This document shows, piece by piece, positions 49,704-62,371 of a stretch of 64,000 bases of DNA. The first letter of the stretch is position 1. Each line of letters starts with the position of its first letter. A model generated the notes under the pieces. The model had not been told where the DNA came from. It searched no databases and was given only the letters and a program-made list of their open reading frames with translations. Source of the DNA: Avena insularis (lineage: Eukaryota > Streptophyta > Magnoliopsida > Poales > Poaceae); assembly GCA_023614405.1 (NCBI GenBank), contig CM042684.1:210186941-210250940 (forward strand), in the 5' to 3' direction. A program made the translations under genes and the position numbers.

Positions 49704-50585
49704 GTAAGAGTCCGACTCGAACCCACCTAGTCAGAAAGAATTGATAGCACCTCAATTTTATGAGCCCACTACCAAAAAATGTCCAACTTGTGATGGTGCA
49801 GCACTGGCAGGGAAATCGACTAGACCTTCTTTGAGGGATTACTTTCTACCAACTATCTAATAGAGGTAAAACAGAGACATAACAATAACATAGAATAAAG
49901 CAATTATAATGTGAAATGGTATGTCTGTCTTCATGGCGATCTCCATCTCCACAATGCTTGGAATTCGACTCGTGTCAACTCTTGTCACGTGCCGCCTTAC
50001 ACCATGTAGCCAACTTGCACATCGACTTGCATGCCATCCGGGTTCTCTAAACAGCTAGATTAGCTAATAAAGTAAATTACATAGAGAATACAACACGTAG
50101 GTCGTTATACAATAAAATGACAGCACCTAGGCTCCAGCCGGCTGACAAAAACCGTGATACGCAGATCACGTATGGATTACACACATCACATGCAAAAACA
50201 AGTTATGCATAGATACAATATCTACCCGCGTTGTGAAACTCGCAACGACATCTAAGGCGCTACGATAGGGCGAAGCCAACAGTCCCAAATCATATATGTA
50301 CTCTGATTCGGCTAAACTCTTTGATCTTCGATCACCGCATTCGGATTTACGTGTCACAGTCTACCCCGATGGTGGAAGCCGACCGGTAGGGGTATGTCGT
50401 TCCACGACCTTAGCAATTAGATCACGGAAACCAGATCATCCATTCCCCGAGTACAGTTGATCCAATCAACTTCATACAAAACAGATCTATCTTATAGATC
50501 GACCACCAAAACTGAAATTAGATCCAATCTAACGCCAACCGCATATCACATATGCAAGATCTCGAGCCTAAAACCAGAAGCTAAC
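49704..50585 (-). other. Copia leader, right piece
   Basis: Continuation of the Element 5 leader between the Gypsy insertion and the primer-binding site. It begins with the GTAAG target copy. No gene is supported. Confidence 0.7.
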
Positions 50586-50597
50586 GCTCTGATACCA
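50586..50597 (-). other. Primer-binding site of Copia Element 5
   Basis: The minus strand reads TGGTATCAGAGC one base after the LTR end. It is an initiator-methionine tRNA complement. Confidence 0.85.
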
Positions 50598-50598
50598 C

Positions 50599-51874
50599 TG
50601 TTGGGCCACGAAGAGATAAACAAAACCTTTTTCCCCTACACGGTATTCCCAAGATCCAGCTCAGGTGATAGGCCACGAGATTTACCACTACACACGCAGG
50701 TGCGGATTTGATGAAGCGCGTCAGTTGATGCCATTCCAAACGATCCCCGTACAGCACGTCCAGATCCCCACGGACCTCCTTGTCTCTAGCGCCGCACGTG
50801 CAACGCCTCTACCGGTATCCACACGTACAGGAAGGAGCTCCAGGCAGAGGACTGCTAAATCCTGTCTAACCCGAAATGGGAGTGGAGAAAGTGATGGCTA
50901 GGTCAGGGACAAACCCTTGTCACTCCACTTATATATCTCAATGCTTGAGGCCCATCTAGGCCGTACCCCAATCTCCACATGGATCAAATCCACATGGGCT
51001 CCTTACCCTTAAGTGTGTGACCCTGTAGGTTTATGTACACCTGGACATGACACGAGTCACCACTCCGAGTCGATAGTTGGTAGCAGCCTCTAGCAAGACG
51101 TGCCAACTCCCAAGCGTCGTAAAGTCAGAAGACAAACCTTTCTCAATGTGACTTTTGTCCAAGTCCCTTTGCCTCATGATATATCTTGTTAAGCTATAGG
51201 CGAGTTGTTGCCATCCCTTTAATAGCTTGACTCTCTCTTCTCGTTCCGTGATATACGATTCACTGGATTAACACCTAGTCCAACTCCTTGGTTAACACTT
51301 AACCAAGTCACGCATGTCCATGCTTCCGAATCATATCACACGAGAGGGCCCAAATAATATCTCTCCATTACGAAGGGGCAAATTCCATCTTGGTAATCCA
51401 CGTCACGCAGCTTGCTTCACAACCAACCTGAACCCTACCTTTATAAATGCCCATTTACGAAACAGCGTTTGATAGGACCTAAGCTGGCGATCCACAACTC
51501 GGATCATGCGATCATCTCAGGTCGAAGGATTCCATTGCTTGAGACTACAAATGACAACATGCTCGTTGCATCTCAATTGTGGGTCAGTTTGATTCGCTAA
51601 ACTCTTTAGCTGAATCAGCGTAAGTCAGAATAGCATCTCCATGCCCATGACAAGTGGAACCGAGTCATCAGCCGACTTTCACATTAGTCTAAGTTGTGTG
51701 TCCGGCACAACCTCAATGACCAAGGACAATTAGTATGAACAACATGAATATATAGTTCCACAATCGAATCACATATTCAATGATACATATAAGTAGTTCA
51801 TACATGGACAATAACTTTATGAATACATTGGGAATAACATCATACATGATTGCCTCTAGGGCATATTCCCAACA
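50599..51874 (-). repeat. 5' LTR of Copia Element 5 (1276 bp)
   Basis: The minus strand starts TGTTGGGAATATGCCC and ends GGCCCAACA. It is colinear with 26807-28080. A TATATAAG box on the minus strand lies near 50930. Confidence 0.92.
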
Positions 51875-51879
51875 TCTCC

Positions 51880-52218
51880 ATCCCTGGAATCTCTACACCT
51901 GACAGTCGTTGTCACCATCATCGGTCTCTTCGACCCAGTAGCCTTCCTGAGAATATACCTGTCCATCTGAACCAAATATTTACCGTGTGAGACCTTAGGG
52001 GAACTCAGCAAGTCTTAATGCATCTAAAGGGAACAACTTGGGGTGACGCAATTGCAGCAAAAGATAATAGCTAAACAGTTCTATAGAGACACGCTACAAC
52101 ATCTGCCCAACCAGAGATGGATGGACGCTCGTTAATTAGAAAAAAACAGTTATTTAACTGATATAAATAAACATCGCTCGCCCTCCTTCTCGCTGACTGA
52201 CGAGAAGGCGGAAGAACA
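51880..52218 (-). repeat. Element 1' 3' LTR, proximal part
   Basis: The reverse complement matches 7647-7985 of Element 1 and starts TGTTC. It joins 26338-26806 once the Copia element is removed. Confidence 0.8.
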
Positions 52219-52698
52219 TGCCGTATGTTGGCATTTTTGTTAACCATTCCATGAGTGTTGCACTATTTACTAGTCATGCGTTAGTCAAATTAAACATAGT
52301 ATTTTAGTTATAGTTATCTATGATCGAGAAACGGTGCTCCAAGTCGTCCATAACCGCAGACGCGGCTTTCAGAAAGATTTACCATGCCACGGTTCACAAA
52401 TAGCAACACACACATGATTAACCTTGGGAAGAACCAAATAAAAAGCAACGAGGCCTCACGACAATGCATTCGCAGGATTCATAAATTATTTCAGGAGGCC
52501 ATCCCATTAAGCTACCCGCAACAAAATTGGCCAGCTCCGAGATGGACCCAAGATTTGCGCCAATGGTTGTAAACGACTAGAAATCCGAAAGTGTGATTGG
52601 GATTGAAGATACCGCAAAAATACTCCGCAATCCTAAACAGTACAGGTGCTCCACACGCAATCGTAAATAAAGAAGTAAAGCATGGCATAAGTACAAGA
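52219..52698 (-). other. Element 1' interior, 3' end
   Basis: The reverse complement aligns with about 7180-7646 of Element 1, including the GTACTTATGCCATGCTTT word. It ends abruptly at the Helitron start, directly after an A. There is no gene. Confidence 0.8.
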
Positions 52699-52799
52699 GC
52701 TATACTATTAGAAAGATTAGCGTTGTTCGTCACCCTAGAATTTTCCATCTACCACTTTTTAGACGCTTTTGCCCCTGGCATTTTTGACATATTACAACA

Positions 52800-53578
52800 T
52801 GTGCCACCACATAGTCGTCTTCACACCGTGAGGGGAGATGGAGGATTGGATTGGAGAGTTGCCTCTTCCACACGCCTTCTTGCGCCGCCCCTGATGCCGA
52901 CCCGCCTACCCAGCACGCCCCCGCTCATCACAGACTACTGCCGTCCAGCATCGAGCGCTCCCTCCACTGCCCGAAACCTTGATCCGTCTCCATATCCGCT
53001 CGTGCGCCGCCACCTCTCTATGCCCCGCCCCATACCGCGCTCAGCAGCGGCCAACCCTGGAGAGGATGATGGTTGGGCGCCGGGAGGTGCCGCTTGGAGG
53101 GCTAGCGAGTGGCAGCCCTCTATCCCAGTGAGCCTCGACCGCCAGCCAGGCTACACCGCTGGCAGGCACCTGCTGCAGCTTCCGGTGTGGGTCAATCTCC
53201 CACAAACCACCACCTCTCGTGCCGGTGGCCTCGGTCGCCGTCGCCTCGAGCTCCGTGCCCCGGTCGTCCCGACGTCGGCCGGACCTACCAGCGCCGACTC
53301 GAATATCCCTTACCGTGCGCCATAGTAATGGCTTGCCTCCACGCTCGACCAGGGGCGGCTTTAATTAGTTGAGCAAAGCTCATTTTCCTCCCCAGCTACC
53401 GCCCATCAATGATGCCCTCACCTTGAGCCGCATCTGGCCTCTCGATCTGTTGTCGTACCCGGCGGCTGCCTACACCTCTGCTCCCTAGGAAGCCAACCCC
53501 TGTCGTGGCCGAGGAGTGAGGATGGGTTATTTCCCTCCCGGTCAATCTCCTCGTCATGTCAATCCTCATCAACAGGTA
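52800..53578 (+). other. GC-rich Helitron payload, origin unknown
   Basis: Strikingly GC-rich compared with all flanking DNA, with a 242-codon open frame (52597-53325) whose first third is antisense Element 1' and Helitron terminus and whose remainder is low-complexity P/R/S/A-rich. I recognise no domain. Helitrons often capture pieces of host genes, and first exons of grass genes have this composition, so capture is possible but unproven. Confidence 0.35.
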
Positions 53579-53583
53579 GCAGT

Positions 53584-55156
53584 TGATGGCTCGGTGTTGA
53601 TGTAGAACTTGTTGGGAACCCCAAGAGGAAGGTATGATGAGCACAGCAGCAAGTTTCCCTCAGTTATGAAACCAAGGTTTAATCGAACCAGTAGGAGCAA
53701 GGAAACACCCCAAAGGTGTTGCTAGCTGAGCCTTGGCGAGCGCACCGGTGCTAGTAGCAACGTGGAGACCTGCACAACACAACCACAAAACTTTGTCCCC
53801 AACTTGCGATGAGGTTGTCAATCTCACCGTGTTTTGCTGAAAACAAAGGATTAAACGTATCGAATGGAAATAAGTAATAATTTGCAGAAAGAAAACACAA
53901 AGCAGTAAACAGTTTGTAGATTGTATGTAAAAGAAAAGGATCGGGATCCATAGTTCACTAGAGGTGGCTCTCCTTCAGATAGATAACATGCTGGGTGAAC
54001 AAATTACAGCAGGGCAATTGACAAACATCAAAAAAAGCATACAAGCATGTACTAATCATTTGACTCCTTTGAGACTTGATTGGGCATTACAACATTATAC
54101 ATAAACCGCCATCCAACTACATCTATGACTAATAATCCACCTTTAGGTTATCATCCGAACCCCCTCCAGTATTAAGTTGCAAGCAACAGATTATTGCTTT
54201 AAGAATTGCGTGTAAAGTAAACAATACGATTGTTCTATGAACAAAAGATTGTTGTTTTCTCCCTAGTAGCAACAGCACATCTAGTACCTTAGAGATTTCT
54301 GTCACTTCCCCAGATTACCAGAGGCATGAACCCACTATCGAGCATAAATACTAACTCTTGGAGTTGCTAGCATCTACTTGGCCAAGATAGCTACTAACAA
54401 CGGAAAGCATGCAAGATCACAAATAACAAAGACATGATAGAATCAATAATCAATCTGAAATAGCATCTCAATATCCATCGGATCCCCGCAAACACAACAT
54501 GCAGAATTACAAATAGATGATCTTGATCATGAACGGAGCTCACAAGATCTAGACATGAAAGCACAAAGGAGGAGAACCAGCCATCTAGCTACTACATGGA
54601 TCCGTAGTCCAAGGATGAACTACTCACGCATCACACCAGAGGCTTGCATGGTGATGAAGAAGGCCTCGTGGTGAATTCCCTCTCCGTGAGGGTGCCGGAA
54701 GACCTTCAGATCCTCCCGATCTAGGGATGGAGATGACTGACTCTGAGACTCTTTCGTGGATTTTTATCGGGTACTTAGGGTTTTCGTCCCGAGGGCATCT
54801 TATAGGCGGAAGGAGAGGCCGAGGGGGTGCCTGGGCTAGCCACACCACCCCCTGACCCGCGTGGCCAGGTGGTGTGGTGGCCCCCTGGCTCCTCTCCGTC
54901 TCGTATTCTGGCATCTGATGACTTCCAGAAAAATAGGCACTTTGGCTTTTGTCCCGTCCAATTCCGAGAATATTCATTTTCTGACATTCCTGGAACCAAA
55001 AACAGCAGAAAACAGGCAGCTGGCACTGTGGCTCTTGTTAATAGGTTAGTCCAAGAAATCATATGAAAAGTACTCCAAAGTGTGGGAAAAACACAAGAAA
55101 GTGGATAAAACCAAGCATGGAACATCAAAAATTATAGATACATTTGCAATGTATCA
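53584..55156 (-). repeat. 3' LTR of Element 8 (1573 bp)
   Basis: The minus strand starts TGATACATTG and ends CACCGAGCCATCA. A TATAAG box on the minus strand is at 54799-54804. Confidence 0.92.
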
Positions 55157-57937
55157 ACATCCCCAAGCTTAACTCCTGCTCGTCCTTGAGTAGGTAAGTG
55201 ATAAAAAGAAAGAATAATTTTTGAGGTGACATGCACCATCAAAGACTTGATCAAAGTATTTGCAAAACATTCAAAGCTGGGATCATAGTACTTTAATCAT
55301 AACATGAAAGAGAAAGTTCTAGCAATAAGACAAAGAAACTATGATGCAACATGAAAAGGCACAAACAAAAGATTCATGAATAACAATGTTTTGCAAGACG
55401 TTTGTTTGTTTCACATAAAGAAAACATGGCATAATAGTATTCAGCTTGTCCCTCATAGAGTAGCGAATATAAATGTATAGGACACCTTCAAAGTTCATAA
55501 GAGTGACTAGATACAAATAGTTTAAAATAAGCAATATCAAGTTATGCATCAATCAACTAGTCTTGGGATAATGCACATAGAACTAAGAATGGCCACTATG
55601 CTCTCAAAGTAGGTGCATAAAGTTAGAAGGTGGAGACTCAATATAATGGTGGAAGAAAGGCCTTCATAGAAGGAAGTAGGGATTCAAGTCTCATAAAGAG
55701 CTTCCAAAAAATATGGTACTTATAGCTTTCAGCTCTCATTGCCCCTATCATAAGCATCTTGAAGTGATTAAGGTTAAATTGAACAAACTATGGTGTACAT
55801 GCTTGACGAAGTATAAGTTAGGAATCTCATGTCCCTTGTATACGAGTGTCGCTCCTCATGCTACTCAAGTTTAGTCACCGGTAAGTTCTTGTCATCGTAA
55901 GTACATGTGTATCATAGAGAACCGCCAACGAGGTACCCTTTGTCCGATGATACGAAAGAATCTCCATATCAAAATGACAAGGCAAGCAGACAACGAGCAT
56001 CTCAACAATCTTCCTATTTACCATGGGAATATGGTGCTTTTTTCTCTCTTTCCTCTTTTCATAATCTCTTTTTTCTCTTTTTCTCTTTTTTTCTCAACTC
56101 TTTTTTTATAAGAAGAATGCTTCATAGACAGCTCATTATGGTTACACTGCAGGTTTCCACCATGTCAGCATGGATTAGACCAGCGGCCCAGGCGTTTCTC
56201 TAACACATATACATAACTCCATGGACTTACAAGATCCCCTTTCATTTCACACCGACGACATCCATATACAAAAGAGCATGATATCAACTAGGTACAAGTA
56301 CCAAGTGCAATGTTGAAAGCGTTCGCCATGAAAGCATGGTTCTGCTAATCCCCAACAAATAAGTGCAAGCATATACAACATAGACGACACAATGGTTCAA
56401 GTTTATTAAGGGCAAGAAAAGTAAAGTGTGCCATCAAGTTCGTGAGAGCTTTAATAACTAGTTTTCTCATAACAAGTTTAATTTGGAAGGTAAACAAAAG
56501 CATGAATATACTTGGAATAGCTTAAGCTAGTAGGTAGGTATGGTGGACTCTTTTGAATAACTTGGTTTAGGGAGTTGGATGCATGAGTGGAACTCATACT
56601 TGGTTGTGGAGGCTAGCACAAGACTGGGAGCGACAAACTAAGAGAGCAATAATGGCCATAATCATGCAGAGCGACAAAACATCATTGATCAAAGCATAAA
56701 GTGATACTACAAGTTGAAAAATAAAGGATCATAAAGTCTTATGGTGACTTGAGATAGTCATAACATGGTGTGAGCATGCGCCAAGTCAACCCAAATAAAG
56801 CATCAAAGGAGAATACCACTATACTATGCTTTAATATGCTAAAACAACGCATGATTCATCCAAGGCACATTAAGCAATCTCAGTTGTTTATAACAAGTCA
56901 TGCTATAGCAAATAATACTAAGCATAAAGCCAAAACAATATCAAGCATGGCATGACAAAGCATAGGCCACAGTAAAAAACGAGCTCTTTTTACCACATAA
57001 GTATGAACTTTCCTACTCTTTTCCAAACCAAACCAAACTATTTGCAAACCAATGTATGATAGAGGGGGTCCAACCAATTTATTCAGAAAACTAAGCAAAC
57101 AAAAGCAAATGAAAAACCAAGACGAAAATGAAAAAAAATACACTCCAAGAACAACACAACTGTGCATGAAACAATAAAAATGAAGCGTTTGGAAGAAACC
57201 TGCAATTTTTATTGATGAAGAAGGGGATGCCTTGGGCATCCCCAAGCTTTGACACTTGTACTTCTTGGATATTTCTTGTGGTGACACGCGTGGCATCCCC
57301 AAGCTTAAGCTTTAGTCCATCCTTCATCTCATTACTCATTCCTTCCATACACCTGAAATTTTTCCTTCATACAAAACTTCACACAATCTTTATTAGCAAC
57401 ATTAGTGCACTCAAGATAAAAGGTCTTAAGTTTCAGTTCTAACACCAAATAAACTTCCATTATAACACTAGATACTGTAGCACTTCCCTCAAAAATCTCA
57501 ATTCCCCAAAATAACTCAAAAAGGAACCAACAAGAAGCAAATGCAGAAAATGGCAGAAATCTGTCAAAACAGACCAGCAGGTAAAGACGAATTTTTTCGA
57601 AGACCTTATGTTGCTCAAATCAAAAAGTGTTGAACTAATTAAAGTTATATAACAACCTGGGTCAGAAGCACAAAAATTCATGCCTCAAAAAGACTTTCAG
57701 AGATTTTACACGAATTTTTACGGTGAAGCACAGAAATCTGTTTCGGGACAACAACTTTCCCAATCATTACTTCTCTCTCATTAGAGGTTACTCTTGGCAC
57801 AAAAAGAAAATAAAAAGGATAAGGAGCGGCTATTACTGAAGTAATAACTTCCAAGACTCATCTAAAACTTTTGGGTTATCTCCCAATAAGTACTTTTCTT
57901 TAATGCCTTTAAGTTAGGCATAAGAAGCAAGAAAGAA
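55157..57937 (-). other. Element 8 long 3' non-coding region
   Basis: It is the reverse of 39160-41932 in layout and sequence, ending in the purine tract at 55157-55170. No supported gene lies here. Confidence 0.75.
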
Positions 57938-58798
57938 TCAAGTGTTCTCAAATGAAGAAGCATTAAAACCAAATTTCTTGCCCTTACCTCTCTTACTTTT
58001 ATTCTTAACCTTGGGGAAAATATGATTTTTTGGTGGAGAAGAAAGGTGCATGGTCCCCTTTCCCACATCTATTATTGCTCCAAGGAGTTCTAATAGGGAC
58101 CTTCCAAGTGTAATTTGTCCTTTTCCTGCACATTCAATAACAAGATAATCAGTAGAAATCATTTTCCCAAGGATCTTTGTAAACACTCCTTCAGCTATTC
58201 CAATAGGTAATATGGTAGCATTATTAGCAAGAGATATTTCTTTTCCTCCTTTAGTAAGCCCCCAAAGATTCAAAGGTTCATAAATATCTTTGGGCATAAG
58301 ACAAAATTCAGACATGATATCACAGCGAGCTTGAAAAGTTTCAGTGTTTATCTCAATCTTTACTGTAGGGAGCCATTTTGATGGTTCAAAATTTATTGGG
58401 ACATAATTGTGATGCTCCCTAAGCGTATTATATCAATCTTTTAAGCTAGCAGTGCTAGTCTCAAGAGTGTTCAATCTAGCAAATATTCTTGCGAAAGAAA
58501 TATCAGTTTGGCTAGGAAAGTTGTAAGTAAGGATCAATTTCTTTATAGCATTAATAGCATCATCCTCATTACATTGGAGGAAATCTCCTCCCACAACAGC
58601 ATCTAAAGCATATCTATAGCAAAAAGCAATCCCAAGGTAAAAACTGCTAAGGAACAAGCTTTGAGTCATTTTAGGCTCAGTTTTTTCATGTAGATCAGAG
58701 ATTCTAGACCAAGCTTCCTTGAAACTCTCTTCAATTCCTTGTTTGAAAGTGAAAATCATTTCCTCGGGTGACATAGTGACTGGAGCAAGGCTAGACAT
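57938..58798 (-). pseudogene. Element 8 gag/protease-like protein, one TGA
   Basis: One frame of about 286 codons from ATG 58798, with a TGA at 58433-58435. The first 121 residues are helical and gag-like, without a clear family match. After the stop the sequence resembles the protease of Athila/Tat-type Gypsy elements: LMPKDIYEPLNL, then KILGKMISTDYLVIE and LGRSLLELLGAIIDVGKG, which correspond to the region around and after the active site. At the active-site position, however, the family D-x-G-A-S is replaced by DIMSE, so the catalytic glycine is missing. The C-terminus is lysine-rich. No polymerase follows. Confidence 0.55.
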
Positions 58799-58983
58799 AA
58801 TAGCAGCTCAAGATAGGAACTAATTTTTTGTGTTTTTGAATAAGAAAGCAAACTAGTAAAACTAATTTTTTTTGTGTTTTTGATAAAGAAACAAGCAAAT
58901 AAAGCAAAAGAAACTAAGCAAAACAAAAATAACAAAGTAAAGAGATTGGTTATGAGGGACTCCCCTTGTGAAGATGTCCTTGA
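58799..58983 (-). other. Element 8 leader
   Basis: AT-rich untranslated region between the inner primer-binding-site copy and the gag-like frame. It has A-runs and nothing else recognisable. Confidence 0.6.
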
Positions 58984-59005
58984 CTCCCCGGCAACGGCGC
59001 CAGAA
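58984..59005 (-). other. Second (inner) primer-binding-site copy of Element 8
   Basis: The same TGGCGCCGTTGCCGGGGA core as at 59052-59073, with identical flanking TTTTTC, lies 68 bases further from the LTR. It arose by a tandem duplication of the LTR-leader junction. Confidence 0.8.
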
Positions 59006-59051
59006 AAATGTTTGCTGGTGCGTGGTTGACGTGGGAGCTTCTTCTTCTTCA

Positions 59052-59073
59052 GTCCCCGGCAACGGCGCCAGAA
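59052..59073 (-). other. Primer-binding site of Element 8 next to the LTR
   Basis: The minus strand reads TGGCGCCGTTGCCGGGGA a few bases after the LTR end at 59077. This is the position expected for the functional primer site. Confidence 0.85.
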
Positions 59074-59076
59074 AAA

Positions 59077-60641
59077 TGCTTGGCTCGGTGTTGATGTAGA
59101 GCTCGTTGGGAACCCCAAGAGGAAGGTATGATGAGCACAACAGCAAGTTTCCCTCAGTTATGAAACCAAGGTTTAATCGAACCAGTAGGAGCAAGGAAAC
59201 ACCTCAAAGGTGTTGCTAGCTGAGCCTTGGCGAGACTACCGGTGCTAGTAGCAACGTGGAGACCTGCACAACACAACCACAGAACTTTGTCCCCAATTTG
59301 CGATGAGGTTGTCAATCTCACCGTGTTTTGCTGAAAACAAAGGATTAAACGTATCGAATGGAAATAAGTAATAATTTGCAGAAAGAAAACACAAAGCAGT
59401 AAACAGTTTGTAGATTGTAGGTAAAAGAAAAGGACCAGGATCCATAGTTCACTAGAGGTGGCTCTCCTTAAGATAGATAACATGCTAGGTGAACAAATTA
59501 CAGCGGGGCAATTGACAAACATCGAGAAAGCATACAAGCATATACTAATCATCTTGACTCCTTTGAGACTTGATTGGGCATTACAACATTATACATAGAC
59601 CACCATCCAACTGCATCTATGACTAATAATCCACCTTCAGGTTATCATCCGAACCCCCTCCAGTATTAAGTTGCAAGCAACAGATTATTGCTTTACGAAT
59701 TGCGTTTAAAGTAAATAATATGATTGTTCTATGAACAAAAGATTGTTGTTTTCTCCCTAGTAGCAACAGCACATCTAGTACCTTAGAGATTTCTGTCACT
59801 TCCCCAGATTACCAGAGGCATGAACCCACTATCGAGCATAAATACTAACTCTTGGAGTTGCTAGCATCTACTTGGCCAAGATAGCTACTAACAACGGAAA
59901 GCATGCAAGATCACAAATAACAAAGACATGATAGAATCAATAATCAATCTGAAATAGCATCTCAATATCCATCGGATCCCCGCAAACACAACATGCAGAA
60001 TTACAAATAGATGATCTTGATCATGAACGGAGCTCACAAGATCTAGACATGAAAGCACAAAGGAGGAGAACCAGCCATCTAGCTACTACATGGATCCGTA
60101 GTCCAAGGATGAACTACTCACGCATCACACCAGAGGCTTGCATGGTGATGAAGAAGGCCTGTGGTGAATTCCCTCCGGTGGTGCCGAAGACCTTCAGATC
60201 CTCCCGATCTAGGGATGGAGATGACGCCACTGAACTCTTTCGTGGATTTTTATCGGGTACTTAGGGTTTTCGTCCCGAGGGCATCTTATAGGCGGAAGGA
60301 GAGGCCGAGGGGGTGCCTGGGCTAGCCACACCACCCCCTGACCCGCGTGGCCAGGTGGTGTGGTGGCCCCCTGGCTCCTCTCCGTCTCGTATTCTGGCAT
60401 CTGATGACTTCCAGAAAAATAGGCACTTTGGCTTTTGTCCCGTCCAATTCCGAGAATATTCATTTTCTGACATTCCTGGAACCAAAAACAGCAGAAAACA
60501 GGCAGCTGGCACTGTGGCTCTTGTTAATAGGTTAGTCCAAGAAATCATATGAAAAGTACTACAAAGTATGGTCAAAACACAAGAAAGTGGATAAAACCAA
60601 GCATGGAACATCAACAATATAGATACATTTGTAATGTATCA
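59077..60641 (-). repeat. 5' LTR of Element 8 (1565 bp)
   Basis: Nearly identical to 53584-55156. The differences cluster near 60160-60235, where several short indels occur. A TATAAG box on the minus strand is at 60285-60290. Confidence 0.92.
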
Positions 60642-60646
60642 GCAGT

Positions 60647-62371
60647 CTACTCTCATACTAGGACTCTCGGTGATTTGCTAGGCTTCGGTTTCTTAGAACT
60701 TGAATTGATGTACTTATCAATTTATCTTTAATGCATCAGTTGATGTACCCAGCTAAAGAGTGAGCTAGCGCCTATATAGATCCAATCTCTTCTTCTGTTC
60801 TTCACGTATGTGTTATACAGATATCATTTTGTTGGTACGTTGTAATCTAAAATTCAGCTATTCACGCTGTCCACATGTTACTAACAAATACAATTATCTA
60901 GATGAGAAGCATTCATCATACTATTACTGAAAATCATTAACTTTCCATGACCTAGAGATTTTTACTCTTATTAGCTATGCTTATTACCAGATACATCAGA
61001 GTCATGTTATTGTCTCTCAAATAGTGAAAATATTGCATCTCTATACTTAATTGGTGACCACATGTAAGATCGCAAAGAAGCTTGTAATCTTATGTTGTCC
61101 CTCATCCATATGTCAGCTTTTTATTAAATAAGTCTATTTTAGTGGAATTAAATAGAGAAAATTTCCATGCTAAGTCAAACATGTGAGCACACTTTCTGCT
61201 TTCCCTCTTGATGCGAGACATATTTACTACTGTAACAAGGTAAAACATTAGAAATCATTACTTTCATTATCTGTTTTGTGTCTTTCATATATTTTCAATT
61301 ATTACATCATGTCTTTCTACTCTAACAGAGAGCTAACTATTGTTCCATAAATTGTGGTAGTTACAACTACAGTGAAAATACTGCATGAGTGAGCATAAAA
61401 AATAACAGATATGGCTATCATGGTATGGGAATGAGGATGGTGAGGGTGCAGGGCTAGGTTAGTTCATCCCTAACTAAGCATCATTGGAGCAAGGGAGGAG
61501 GGCACAATCAGAGTTGTGGAAGGAGGATGTCGATGACACAAATCCGTCAAAAATGCACAAATCGAGCAATGTTGGACTAAGAACTATCAACCCGTGGCAA
61601 CACATGGGCTCTTTGCTATCAGCTTGAGACATATAGAAAACAAGATTCATTGGTATTGCTACAAATTTGAGATGGACTAGACGGTGTTGGTATTGATCTG
61701 GAATATACACATATAGTTGGAAAATGTTGATCGTTGTGGATGCATTTAGTTGTCAATTTGATTGGAGTCTACTTAGTAATGTTGAATCTTCGTCCATTGT
61801 TACTGCTCTACACAATGCTGTAGTTTATCGCTGAGCATATTCTGACAGAGATTTAAATGTTCCACGTGTCTAATGTTTGAGGTGTCTGCCATCCAACAAA
61901 GTATAGCATCATATGTAGAAAAAGTGTCTGGCATGTTGTAGATTCTCTTAAGATCGAGGGGAAGAATTAGGGTATGGTCCAGATCAATATTAAAGTGTGT
62001 TGAACAAAATGTATCTTACGATTAGTAATGCAGATCAAAGTTGAGAAAAATTATGTAATTCAGTTTTTAACCTTCTCTTAAATTGTGCTTAATGTTTGAA
62101 AATTAAAGCTGGATATGCACTACAAGTGAAGGAAGATGCGTGTCTCCTCGGATCAGTGAATTTATTAAGAGAAACAATACCAACCCAAGAGTCAGCTTGT
62201 AAATAATCCTTGAGAAATTATCATTCGGTTGTGGAGGTCTGCTATTACTGTTAACCTTTTAGGATTTTTAAAAAAGTTTAAGGGATTAATTTATCATCCA
62301 TATTTTTAATCTAAATTTGTACAGTCGTAGCACGAGCATTTCGCTATTTAGCTAAATTAGTTCTTTACTAA
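60647..62371 (+). other. Helitron right-hand payload, no gene
   Basis: AT-rich DNA between Element 8 and the 3' hairpin. The longest frame (61474-61710, minus, 78 residues) has no recognisable domain. There is no Rep/helicase coding. Confidence 0.5.

Larger units (their letters stand above)
26807..51874 (-). mobile_element. Element 5: Copia LTR retrotransposon carrying nested insertions
   Basis: LTRs of 1274 and 1276 bp lie at 26807-28080 and 50599-51874. The target duplication TCTCC is found at 26802-26806 and 51875-51879. An initiator-methionine primer-binding site flanks the right LTR. The coding order on the minus strand is gag, zinc knuckle, protease, integrase, reverse transcriptase, RNase H, which defines Ty1/Copia. 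Nested inside are a Gypsy element (33349-49703) in the leader and a 945-bp insert in the reverse transcriptase. Without these and their target duplications the element is about 7.75 kb. Several stops and one frameshift make it inactive. Confidence 0.92.
53584..60641 (-). mobile_element. Element 8: non-autonomous LTR retrotransposon in the Helitron
   Basis: LTRs lie at 53584-55156 and 59077-60641, with target duplication GCAGT at 53579-53583 and 60642-60646. TGGCGCC-type primer-binding sites, present twice, follow the right LTR, and an AAGCTTGGGGATG purine tract precedes the left one. The only coding capacity is a short gag/protease-like frame. The two LTRs are nearly identical, so it is among the youngest insertions in the window. 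Its LTR 5' half and 3' non-coding region resemble Element 7, but its gag region does not. Confidence 0.92.

Noticed and set aside
52597..53325. 242-residue open frame as a gene
   Set aside because: Its first third is antisense Element 1' and Helitron terminus, and the rest is low-complexity GC-rich sequence without a domain.
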